Assembly (NCBI GenBank): GCA_004151065.3
Contig: NWUY0300035728.1
Location: 32,894 to 43,873, forward strand
DNA from: Larix sibirica
Taxonomy: Eukaryota; Streptophyta; Pinopsida; Pinales; Pinaceae
Direction: 5' to 3'
DNA: 10,980 nt
Shown one piece after another: positions 1-6,318 of this stretch. How positions within the stretch are numbered: the stretch's first letter is position 1; each line of letters begins with the position of its first letter. The translations under genes and the position numbers were made by a program. Under the pieces are notes generated by a model that worked only from the letters and a program-made list of their open reading frames with translations, was not told the origin of the DNA and ran no database searches.

Positions 1-47
1 AGTACCCGTTGGTGTTGTGACATGAGCTAAGGCTTGGCTAGTTTCCC

Positions 48-54
48 GAGGGGG
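48..54 (+). other. Possible polypurine tract before an LTR
   Basis: The short purine run GAGGGGG is followed directly by TGTTAG at 55. This is the expected arrangement of a plus-strand priming tract abutting a 3' LTR. It is short, and the internal part of the element lies outside the window, so the call rests only on this junction and the LTR-like content that follows. Confidence 0.35.
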
Positions 55-725
55 TGTTAGCTAGACTCGAAGCAAGTTGCCATCTTGTGTAAATGAAATG
101 AAATACCCTGGATGAAAGCTGCAGTTAGTTGTGCTTCTAAGCATACGTAAAATCTAAAGGGTCATCAAATAAAAATGCCAATAAAATGCATATACGGAAG
201 AAATGCTATATCAAAATGAATGCAAGCCTAAATGAAAGTCAAAGCAAACTTGCAAAAAGCAAGTATAAATGAAAGTTATCAAGGCACTTGTTAGAGTTGA
301 ATGAATGCCTCCCACTCAACTTATTCGAATTGTGAGACACCGCCCTTCCCTATTGTAAACCTAATCAGTACATGTCAAGGTGTCTCCTTCTTCCCCTATA
401 CTCTGAGTGATCTTAAGCCTGGTCCACATAAGTCAACCTCCACTTGGCCTAGCCTTTCACTGTTTTCACTTCACCCAGAGTGAGTGAGGGGTGGTCTAAC
501 TTGTACATGAGAGTGAATGTGAACCTAGACATATGCCTAGGACTTCATTTTTGTTGTGAAACTATCAAATTACTTAGTCTATGTCTTATGATATTTTTAT
601 GATCACCACTGCTATAGAACATTTATGATTTATGTCTAATGCTAATATAATTTGGAAAGAATTATATATGCCTTGTGCTCACAGAGATATTCATATTTCA
701 GATCAGTCATCAGTTTCTGACCAAT

Positions 726-748
726 TTGACCAAGTTTGACTTGGTCAA
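726..748 (+). promoter_or_regulatory. W-box cluster inside a 9-bp inverted repeat
   Basis: TTGACCAAG (726-734) and CTTGGTCAA (740-748) are perfect inverted arms around a 5-base spacer. The block contains three TTGAC cores: two forward, at 726 and 736, and one reverse, ending at 748. TTGAC(C/T) is the known WRKY binding core, and such clusters occur in stress-responsive plant promoters and LTRs. The motifs are read directly. A regulatory role is inferred. Confidence 0.35.
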
Positions 749-1562
749 CCCTTGAGCTAGTCACCCGGCGGAGCCCGGGAGCGAGTATGGCCACGGACAT
801 TCATTTCATGTTCGATTATGCATATGGACATCTATTGGACCATCCCATGCCTTATTCGGTGGATTTTGGCCCGAATATGCATTTATTATTATTTACAGAG
901 TTATATATTTTAATTATTGGAGATGATTTTTCATCCAAATCACATTTTAAGTGGATCTGGGCCGTATGAGTACTTGTTCCACGAGGATTTGGGCCTTCTG
1001 ATTCCATTTATGTACTCAAATCAGACATAAGGGCAAAGGAAGAGCATGTTATGGGAAGATTATATCATTTTTAGGTTATATCAACGTTTTAATTGAAAAT
1101 TTAAAAGTGACCATGGTTTAATAATGTTTCTCAAAGGGTTAATTATGGGTTGAAATTGACTTAGGATTTTTTTGTTATACAATAGAGGCACTTTGGACAT
1201 CATCTTGGATGGTTTGGGCCCCACATTATGTATTATGTCTCTCTTGGCCAAATTGACCGAAGGAGGAGGGTGCAATTGGTGGGGGCAGGCACTTAATATT
1301 TGTATTTGCTATTGTTTGGACATGTTGTACTTGGTCCTATGGGGATAAAACAGCCCCTAGACACCCCCTAGGAACATATTAACACTTGTACCCTCATAGT
1401 TGATGATTACACTTTGTACTTGGGCACCCTAAGGGAAAGTCGCCCCCCACCCCTCTTTGGCATGTATATCAACTGAGTTAATCTTAGCAATCAGATCAGA
1501 TTTTCATGTTATAATCTCGGCCCTTCATTTTAAAGAGGCTAGGGATTTTGATCCTCATTCTC

Positions 1563-1570
1563 TATATAAG
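1563..1570 (+). promoter_or_regulatory. TATA box of the LTR-like block
   Basis: TATATAAG lies in the context TCTATATAAGAGAGG, a canonical plant TATA box. Transcription would start about 30 bases downstream, near 1595-1605. No coding frame of note follows at once, which fits an LTR leader better than a gene, though a gene with an untranslated first exon is not excluded. Confidence 0.5.
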
Positions 1571-1908
1571 AGAGGGGCAGCTCACTTGTAAGGGACACTT
1601 GGCTCTTTGGAGAAGTTAATTGAGAAGAAATTTTGCAGCAGAAAACTTGCCTTCCATGGTGTTAAATGTCTAAGATGTTGATTGCATATTATATTGCCTC
1701 CGCACTAGAGTTATTTGGTGTTTGTTTTCAGCATTTTTGTGGTGGTTCATAACTTGTATGCAGGGCCATCGACTTGGTGGGGTGCATTAGTGCATTTTTC
1801 CCTCTTGCTTCCTTCTCCAACTGTTGTTGAAAAGGGAGTAAAGTTGTGTCTTAGTATCAAATTATGTTTCTGATCTTCTTATATGCAATTGTGCTCTTGT
1901 TTTGTTAG

Positions 1909-2057
1909 CAAACTGACATTTGGTTGCTTGACTGGCAAGTTGGGGAGCACTTGGCCACTTGGTCGCTTCACTTATAGCCAAAACTACATCAAGTTGCTCT
2001 CAGTTGATCCTTGTGGGGATGATTGTCAATATATCAATATTTCTCCTCTGGAATCAA
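1909..2057 (+). other. Candidate isolated coding exon, product not recognised
   Basis: A 149-base segment is preceded by a T-rich tract ending TTTTGTTAG and followed by GTAAGTAT, a good match to plant 3' and 5' splice sites. It is open in one frame and reads as a protein-like segment containing WPLGRFTYSQNYIKLL and DPCGDDCQYINISPLE, with few low-complexity residues. I do not recognise the family. The surrounding frame runs 1883-2101 without a stop. No partner exons could be identified, and adjacent sequence is LTR-like, so it may be a stray exon fragment, part of a degraded gene, or chance. Confidence 0.22.
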
Positions 2058-2557
2058 GTAAGTATTTCATGACCTCTCATATTTATTTTCCATTCCACTA
2101 GTCAACTCTAAATTTACAAAGTTAAAACCATTCACATAATTTTCGGCAAGTCATTTACCAGAAGTTTCTTTGCATGCAGGGATTGTTAAATTTCTCTAGA
2201 GCTTATAATCTGATTACTACTTCCAATAAAATAACCCAGATGCATGCATAGAATGAAATTCTTAGATATGATTTTATGAACAGCAATACATAAGCTCATT
2301 GATTGATAAAACACGCAGCAGAACAAGAAACCAATCACACATAGTACACAATAATTTTTACCCTAGAAACCCAATTAGGAAAACCAGCATTAATGGAGAT
2401 TTCTTGAAAATCGTGCCAGTGGAAAAAGGAATTTTTACAGTGGAAATTTCTCAGATTAAAGTAACCTGTTGCCTTGGTTTTCGTGCCAAATCTCTTAGTC
2501 GAAATCTTGCTGCAAACAGTCGACAAAAACAATGCCTTCGGAAGTGCTCCCTCTGCT

Positions 2558-2567
2558 CACACGTGTG
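2558..2567. promoter_or_regulatory. Palindromic ACGTG (G-box-like) site in the copia LTR
   Basis: CACACGTGTG is a perfect 10-bp palindrome with an ACGTG core, the binding core of plant bZIP and bHLH factors and of ABRE elements. Its position inside the LTR is visible. Function is inferred. Confidence 0.3.
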
Positions 2568-2582
2568 GCCCAAATCTGCTAA

Positions 2583-2590
2583 CTATATAG
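2583..2590 (-). promoter_or_regulatory. Second possible TATA box in the copia LTR
   Basis: CTATATAG lies about 60 bases downstream (minus-strand sense) of the TGACGTCA palindrome at 2649-2656. That spacing would suit an alternative start site. The TATA box at 2831-2838 is the stronger candidate. Confidence 0.25.
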
Positions 2591-2646
2591 CCTGCTTCTG
2601 TACGGCTGCCTTGGATCTGTGCACCCTCTTTACTACTGAAAAACCT

Positions 2647-2658
2647 GCTGACGTCAGC
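2647..2658. promoter_or_regulatory. TGACGTCA bZIP/CRE palindrome in the copia LTR
   Basis: GCTGACGTCAGC is a perfect 12-bp palindrome containing TGACGTCA, the optimal site for TGA/CRE-type bZIP factors. Such elements often drive stress or hormone response of plant LTRs. It lies downstream of the main TATA box but upstream of the second possible one. Confidence 0.35.
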
Positions 2659-2830
2659 CCTCATAGCTGCCTTGCGAATCATGCCCTTTCTCTGTCCTCT
2701 CAACTGAAAAGTGCACCCCCTCTTCCTTGGGATTCGGCCCTCTCTTCTCTACTCCTGGCTGCTCAAGAATGTCTGCTCCCTCACTCACATATATTTCACA
2801 TGATCTGCTGAACTTTTACCCTCTACCTCT

Positions 2831-2838
2831 CTTTTATA
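2831..2838 (-). promoter_or_regulatory. Main TATA box of the copia LTR
   Basis: On the minus strand the sequence reads TATAAAAG within ATTATAAAAGAGAGG. It sits just downstream of the hairpin at 2854-2873 and the triple repeat at 2874-2935, the usual U3 order. Transcription would proceed toward lower coordinates. Confidence 0.5.
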
Positions 2839-2853
2839 ATTTGTCGATGACTT

Positions 2854-2873
2854 TTAGGGTTCCAAAACCCTAA
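2854..2873. promoter_or_regulatory. Telo-box inverted repeat next to the LTR TATA box
   Basis: TTAGGGTT (2854-2861) and AACCCTAA (2866-2873) are perfect 8-bp inverted arms around CCAA. Each arm holds the AACCCTA telo-box motif known from plant promoters of translation-related genes. It lies between the repeat cluster and the TATA box, so it may act as a promoter element or form a hairpin. Role inferred. Confidence 0.4.
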
Positions 2874-2935
2874 TTTCACTTCCGCATTAAAAGTTTCACT
2901 TCCACATTAAACAGTTTCACTTCCACATTAAAAAG
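2874..2935 (-). repeat. Three tandem 20-21-bp U3 repeats
   Basis: Three head-to-tail copies start at 2874, 2894 and 2915. On the plus strand each reads TTTCACTTCC(G/A)CATTAAA followed by a 2-4 base tail. They lie immediately upstream of the telo-box hairpin and TATA box in minus-strand sense. Repeated enhancer boxes upstream of TATA are known in plant copia LTRs such as Tnt1 and Tto1. Here an enhancer role is inferred from position only. Confidence 0.6.
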
Positions 2936-3070
2936 TTAATTAATTAAATTTTTCTCCATAAATTGATAAAAGCCACTTTTACATAAAAAGTGAAAGGTAA
3001 AGTTCAGACATCTCCGCATGCTCCCAACACTGAAGCCATGCAAAGCCCCTATCCTCTGTTACTCCAAAAA

Positions 3071-3325
3071 TCAACATTCCCTCTTAACAAGGAAAGTGTT
3101 ATGCACCACTCCAAGCTTATCTCTTAAGAAGACAAACTTCCCCTTCGCCAAACCCTTTGCAAGAGTGTCTGGAGTCTGCTCATTTGTAGATATGTACTGA
3201 AGCGCTTCACAACTCCCCTCTAAACATAATCTCGGATGAAGTGATACTTGATCTCTATGTTCCTTCATGTTAGGAATCATCACATGAAGGACATCCCGAG
3301 CTGCAAGGCTCAGGGCTTTTGCTTC
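3071..3325 (-). pseudogene. Copia pol C-terminus: broken RNase H
   Basis: Three pieces of the copia RNase H end are visible in different frames. EAKALSLAARDVLH (3284-3325) matches the conserved TEAEYxALSxA segment. IEIKYHFIRD (3229-3258) is the conserved motif near the domain end, followed by a TAG at 3220-3222. STNEQTPDTLAKGLAKGKF and FLRDKLGVV (3104 to about 3196) are the usual last residues of pol. The stretch between the first two pieces is about 40 residues shorter than usual, so there is an internal deletion as well as frameshifts and a stop. The final frame ends with a TGA inside the LTR start TGTTGA. It is certainly non-functional. Confidence 0.78.
3077..3085 (-). other. Polypurine tract of the copia remnant
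   Basis: On the minus strand AAGAGGGAA directly precedes TGTTGA, the LTR start. This is the standard primer site for plus-strand DNA synthesis in LTR retrotransposons. It is also read as the last codons of the broken pol frame. Confidence 0.65.
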
Positions 3326-4851
3326 GCGCGAGAAGTCCTTTTTGCATGTCCTCCGCCAAAATCACACTCCAGTCTCACACTGTCTGCTATAGAAGCTCCC
3401 TTTGTCTTTGGAAGCCGTCCCTCTATAGATCCTGTACTTTGCATTGGTGCCACATGTTGAGAAATCACATCTCGCTCATCTATTAGTAACATGTCATACC
3501 AGTTGACCCTCTTGCTAGCACTGGAAGAAGTACCATCTCGCTTACTCCACTGAATCAAAGACTGAATACTCGGTACCACATCAATCTTCGGAGCATCTCG
3601 CTCTCCCCTCTGAACCAAAAACTGGCTACTCAATGACACATCAATCCTTGGAGCATCTCGCTCTCCTTCTGTCTCATACTCAGAACCTATTATCCACCTA
3701 GATCCTCCCGATGTAGGCTGTCCACACACTACATACTCATTATCTCTCCAATGACCTATCAACACAGGATCAACCGGATCCACTCCCAATACATAGATAA
3801 AGATGTGTTCACTCTTGAACAACACCGCATATCCTACAATTTCCAAGGCTGAAATTGAGAGTCTGCTATCTTGTAGCCCTGGAACATATAGCACTCCTAA
3901 TACCTCCAAAAGCTCTCCAAACTCTAGTTGGAACCATATTCGTCCCACTCCTCTGACTCCATGCATTGTGCCCTCTCTATCTTGTACGAGCTGCTTTGGA
4001 ACTGTCTCTATAGTGAGGAAGGCATCTCGCCTCCCAGTCAGGCGACTACAATACGCATTGTCAACTATCCACTTCCCAACATCCATTGGTTCACTACTGC
4101 TGCATGTCAAAACAACTGTGAGAAGAGAGAATTCTTTCTCAAACTTTGCAGTGTAGTTCTCTATCTCAACTGTAGCTGCAACTTGTTCCTCCTTCTCTTG
4201 CTTGCCCCTCTTTTTCTTAGGACATTGGCCAACATAATGGCCAAAGTCATTGCATGCATAACACTTGACTCTGCTCAGGTCCTTCTTTTGCTCACCTCTT
4301 TGCTGCTTAGCCCCTCCCATAGGGCCCTTCTTGGACTTCTTGCCTTTAGCTGACAATGTAACATTCTCCTCATCATCTCCTCTCTGCTGGCCTGTGGAGT
4401 TAGATCTAAGCTCCTCCTTTGTGAAGTCGTCCCAAAGTTTGGACCAAGATGGCATGTTTTCTCTGGCAACAACTGCTCGTACAAAGTCATGCCATGGCTG
4501 TGAGAATCCATTCAAGGCAACTCTCACCAACTCAGCCTCATTCACAACCTCGCCAACAGCCCCCAACTCATCGCATACCTGTTTGATTTGGGTCAGGTAT
4601 GATGCAAAGTTGTCAGTCTTAGTCATTTTAATGTCCCTCAACTTCTGCCTCAAAACCATTTTCCAGTTTTGATTATCATCCTGATACAATTTTATTAGAG
4701 CAGCCCACATCTCATAGGCATTCTTTTTCCCGGTNATATCTTCCGAAGTTACAAATACATCAACAGCATCTTGGAGCACAACAGAGGAAATAAAAGACCC
4801 TATAGCAATCGTATATGCCATAGTGACATTAGGAACAATCGTATATGCCAT
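3310..4851 (-). CDS. Ty1/copia Gag-protease remnant, 513 codons, N-truncated and fused past a pol deletion
   Basis: Gag forms the particle and binds RNA; the protease matures the polyprotein. Residues about 20-150 match UBN2/Gag-type copia Gag (AYEMW, MVLRQKLRDIKM, SYLTQI, ELVRVALNGF). Residues 197-210 are a perfect CX2CX4HX4C zinc knuckle (C197, C200, H205, C210), followed by a Lys-rich tail. WIVDNAYCSRLTG (261-273) aligns to the protease active site, but the usual D-S/T-G reads D264-N265-A266, so catalysis is probably lost. Residues about 300-350 resemble the GAG-pre-integrase region (LYVPGLQ, LSISAL). Residues about 397-436 are 20-residue repeats. The end reads through what should be pol and stops at 3310, overlapping RNase H remains in another frame. 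Residue 39 is undefined because of N at 4735; only Ile or Met is possible. The first ATG is in a duplicated 30-bp unit, so it is not the original Gag start. An open frame this long in an otherwise broken element suggests either youth or chance; selection is untested. Confidence 0.85.
   Translation of the reverse strand: MAYTIVPNVTMAYTIAIGSFISSVVLQDAVDVFVTSEDXTGKKNAYEMWAALIKLYQDDNQNWKMVLRQKLRDIKMTKTDNFASYLTQIKQVCDELGAVGEVVNEAELVRVALNGFSQPWHDFVRAVVARENMPSWSKLWDDFTKEELRSNSTGQQRGDDEENVTLSAKGKKSKKGPMGGAKQQRGEQKKDLSRVKCYACNDFGHYVGQCPKKKRGKQEKEEQVAATVEIENYTAKFEKEFSLLTVVLTCSSSEPMDVGKWIVDNAYCSRLTGRRDAFLTIETVPKQLVQDREGTMHGVRGVGRIWFQLEFGELLEVLGVLYVPGLQDSRLSISALEIVGYAVLFKSEHIFIYVLGVDPVDPVLIGHWRDNEYVVCGQPTSGGSRWIIGSEYETEGERDAPRIDVSLSSQFLVQRGERDAPKIDVVPSIQSLIQWSKRDGTSSSASKRVNWYDMLLIDERDVISQHVAPMQSTGSIEGRLPKTKGASIADSVRLECDFGGGHAKRTSRAKQKP
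3541..3660 (-). repeat. In-frame 60-bp tandem repeat in the copia frame
   Basis: Two adjacent 60-base units (3541-3600 and 3601-3660) agree at about 46 of 60 positions. The shared CATCTCG marker recurs at 3534, 3594 and 3654, exactly 60 apart, and again at 3468. In protein they give two units of 20 residues beginning GERDAP(R/K)IDV. The unit length keeps the frame open. Divergence shows this is older than the perfect duplications elsewhere in the window. Confidence 0.75.
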
Positions 4852-4865
4852 AGTGACGCTAGGAA
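4806..4865 (-). repeat. 30-bp tandem duplication at the truncated Gag start
   Basis: Units 4806-4835 and 4836-4865 differ at 2 of 30 positions. In protein they give MAYTIVPNVT followed by MAYTIAIGS, the second copy merging into Gag. The duplication sits exactly at the point where homology to Gag begins, and it supplies the first ATG of the open frame. Confidence 0.85.
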
Positions 4866-5524
4866 CTACATCGTGAGTTCACCTCTCTTTGCATTTCCAT
4901 TTTCATATATAGGAAGAAAATAGTAGGGCTTAGTCCTAACCTTCTTGCTAGGCTTTACCATATTGGATTTCTCATGGTACATCTTGTGTTCATATTATGG
5001 ATGGTGTGGTATTTTTTTAATCTCATTTTATTTCTACATGTTAAGCTAGAATATTAAATCTTAATCTTAAATAAAACGAATTAACAAAAACTTATAAAAT
5101 CTATTGTGATGAACTATTCCACTTAAATATCCACTACAATTTCAATAGACATGGCAATGGACATAGTAGATGGAAGGAAAACCCATACTAGATAGCTTGG
5201 TATTATTTTAATGTGAGCTAGATCTTATTAGATATTCAATAAATTTTGTTTGTCAAATAACTATTAGAAACTAGGTTTACCAACATACATACTTTTTACA
5301 TTTATTATATTCTGTATTAACGAGTTAGTTGGTTGAAGTTGTAAGTGACCCATTTTTATTATTATTAAGAATTAGAGCACTATCTTTAGTGCTTTATAGT
5401 CCATAGTTATAATGTTCTTTTAAAACAAAGCTTAAATCCTTTTTTTAAAGGAAAATATAATTTTTTTCTCAAATAAAGTATAAAATTACATTCTACAAAT
5501 ATATGCAAAGCATACATTCAGAAA
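4866..5524. other. AT-rich spacer with no recognisable gene
   Basis: This interval separates the two retroelements. It has stops in all frames and no LTR, primer-binding site or domain that I could recognise. The missing 5' part of the copia element was looked for here and not found. Confidence 0.6.
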
Positions 5525-5530
5525 TCAAGG

Positions 5531-5548
5531 ATTGAGGTAATCCTCAAT
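5531..5548. repeat. 18-bp inverted repeat with a degenerate second copy
   Basis: ATTGAGG and CCTCAAT are perfect 7-base arms around TAAT. A related copy, GTTGAGGTAATGCTCAATC, starts at 5570, about 39 bases on. Both are followed by CTTCCTTTTC-like sequence, so this is another local duplication at the edge of the LINE remnant. Confidence 0.55.
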
Positions 5549-5701
5549 CTTCAATCTTCCTTTTCTAGGGTTGAGGTAATGCTCAATCTTCCTTTTCTTC
5601 CCTTTGATTTTCTTGACTTAGGTTCTCATCTCTGTAATGCGTCAGCTCTTTGGGAAAGATCTTTATGTGAATCAGAACTATCAGTTTCATGACTTCTCTT
5701 T

Positions 5702-5809
5702 ATTCCACTTGCTTAAACGTCTATTGTTACCATTAATGTTCCTGGTTGTGACTTCCCTTCATTCCACTTGCTGAAACGTCTATTGGTACCATTAATGTTC
5801 CTGGTTGTG
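5702..5809 (-). repeat. 59-bp tandem duplication in the ORF1 tail
   Basis: The block starting at 5702 recurs at 5761 (ATTCCACTTGCT(T/G)AAACG...), with two mismatches over about 49 aligned bases. The shared end CTGGTTGTG also begins the 109-bp unit, so the two repeats are nested. The 59-base period shifts the coding frame. Confidence 0.8.
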
Positions 5810-5943
5810 GGGGAACCACATGTTGGGTGATCACTAGACTGGTTTTCTTCCTTTGTTAATTCTGATTCGATTGTTTCTCTTCCTTCCGCTTCCTCTCCCA
5901 TAATTTCTACTGGTTGTGGGGGAACCACATGTTGGGTGCTCAC
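5713..5943 (-). pseudogene. Acidic C-terminal tail of the LINE ORF1 remnant (open fragment)
   Basis: A 76-codon open piece has the acidic, low-complexity segment EIMGEEAEGRETIESELTKE followed by a polar stretch ending MVTIDV. The same acidic segment occurs again upstream at about 5945-6070 in shifted frames because the DNA is tandemly duplicated. There is no known domain. I treat it as the variable tail that follows the zinc knuckle in ORF1, not as an independent gene; its apparent ATG is inside a repeat. Confidence 0.45.
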
Positions 5944-6018
5944 CAGACTGGTTTTCTTCCTTCGTTAATTCTGATTCGATTGTTTCTCTTCCTTCCGATA
6001 CCTCTCCCATAATTTCTA
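5801..6018 (-). repeat. 109-bp tandem duplication in the ORF1 tail, with a partial third copy
   Basis: Units 5801-5909 and 5910-6018 differ at about 5 of 109 positions, roughly 95 percent identity. A partial third copy (TGTTTCTCTTCCTTCCGCTT onward) runs to about 6065. On the minus strand the unit encodes a Glu-rich acidic segment. Because 109 is not a multiple of three, each copy is read in a different frame, so the expansion disrupted the protein. Confidence 0.88.
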
Positions 6019-6149
6019 CTTCAGACTGTTTCTCTTCCTTCCGCTTCCTCTTCCATAATTTCTACTTCCTCCTTTTCTGCAGAAACAGGATCAAAAGGAT
6101 CCCATGATTTTTTTAGGATGCTGTCCTTTATTATTTTTTTAGCTACTTT

Positions 6150-6302
6150 CTACTTTCTTGATTGGGGACAGGCATCCTGAAGGTGACCAGTTTGGAAGCA
6201 AACACAAACACAGCATCTGAAAGCTGTATTTTCATAATCCAAATTTTGAGAATGTTGAAAATTCTCAAGCTGCACTAAGATTTTGTCAAGTAACCCTTTG
6301 CT
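6150..6302 (-). pseudogene. LINE ORF1 zinc-knuckle segment
   Basis: The frame reads KGLLDKILVQLENF, then LDYENTAFRC, then a Cys-rich knuckle, then PQSRK and a stop at 6150. In plant LINE ORF1 the order is a short LSKGLP-like strand, a (L/I)DYExxPFRC lead-in and a CX2CX4HX4C knuckle that binds nucleic acid. Here the knuckle (6168-6215) reads CCVCVCFQTGHLQDAC. The CX4HX4C half is intact, but an extra two residues in the front half disturb CX2C spacing. Upstream, a 13-bp duplication puts this segment out of frame with the preceding one. Confidence 0.72.
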
Positions 6303-6318
6303 AAGTACCTTTGCTAAG
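6295..6318 (-). repeat. 13-bp microduplication breaking ORF1
   Basis: CCTTTGCTAAG occurs at 6295-6305 and again at 6308-6318, with TA between, a period of 13. On the minus strand it duplicates the codons for LSKG and introduces a TAG at 6301-6303. Removing 13 bases would be a one-base frame change, matching the observed frame switch between the DUF4283 part and the zinc knuckle. Confidence 0.75.

Larger units (their letters stand above)
55..1760 (+). mobile_element. Probable 3' or solo LTR of an LTR retrotransposon (end approximate)
   Basis: This block has no sustained coding frame. It starts TGTTAG after a purine tract, carries W-box motifs at 726-748, and reaches a TATA box at 1563-1570 followed by about 150-200 bases that look like R-U5 leader. 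The long U3-like part, the TATA position near the 3' side and the lack of coding fit a long plant LTR, perhaps of Ty3/gypsy type. I cannot see an inverted CA terminus or a target-site duplication, so the right border near 1700-1770 is a guess. It could instead be an ordinary promoter region. The short open frames at 301-483 and 736-969 show no domain and were not called as genes. Confidence 0.4.
2184..3076 (-). repeat. 3' LTR of the copia remnant (about 893 bp)
   Basis: On the minus strand the block starts TGTTGA right after a purine tract and can be closed at TTTAACA at 2184, giving imperfect TGTTGA/TTAACA ends and a TG...CA structure. Inside it are three 20-21-bp repeats, an inverted repeat with a telo-box, and a TATA box in promoter order. 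The start is well supported by the adjoining pol end and purine tract. The far end is the best-matching terminus rather than proven, because no second LTR copy is present. A 170-codon open frame on the other strand (2299-2811) lies wholly inside and is not considered a gene. Confidence 0.62.
2184..4865 (-). mobile_element. Ty1/copia retrotransposon remnant, internally deleted
   Basis: Read on the minus strand this remnant contains, in order, a 5'-truncated Gag, a CCHC knuckle, a damaged aspartic protease with a GAG-pre-integrase-like stretch, a short broken RNase H end, a polypurine tract and one LTR. Integrase and reverse transcriptase are absent, as are the 5' LTR, the primer-binding site and roughly the first 65-70 Gag residues. 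It cannot transpose by itself. Gag before protease, UBN2-type Gag motifs and the TGTTGA LTR start place it in Ty1/copia (Pseudoviridae-like). Loss of the 5' part means target-site duplications cannot be compared. Confidence 0.88.

Noticed and set aside
301-969. Two plus-strand frames at 301-483 and 736-969
   Set aside because: Short, domain-free, and inside LTR-like sequence; codon content does not look protein-like.
1081-1275. 64-codon minus-strand frame
   Set aside because: No domain and no supporting context; sits in the U3-like part of the LTR-like block.
2299-2811. 170-codon open frame on the plus strand
   Set aside because: It lies wholly within the copia LTR, whose direction is fixed by the purine tract and pol end. 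It has no recognisable domain and a Ser/Cys/Leu-rich composition typical of antisense chance frames.
3803-4672. Several overlapping plus-strand frames of 117-141 codons
   Set aside because: They are antisense to the clear copia Gag-protease frame and have no domain of their own.
4866-5524. 5' LTR of the copia remnant
   Set aside because: No TGTTGA/TAACA border, no repeat of the 3' LTR sequence and no tRNA primer-binding site were found here.
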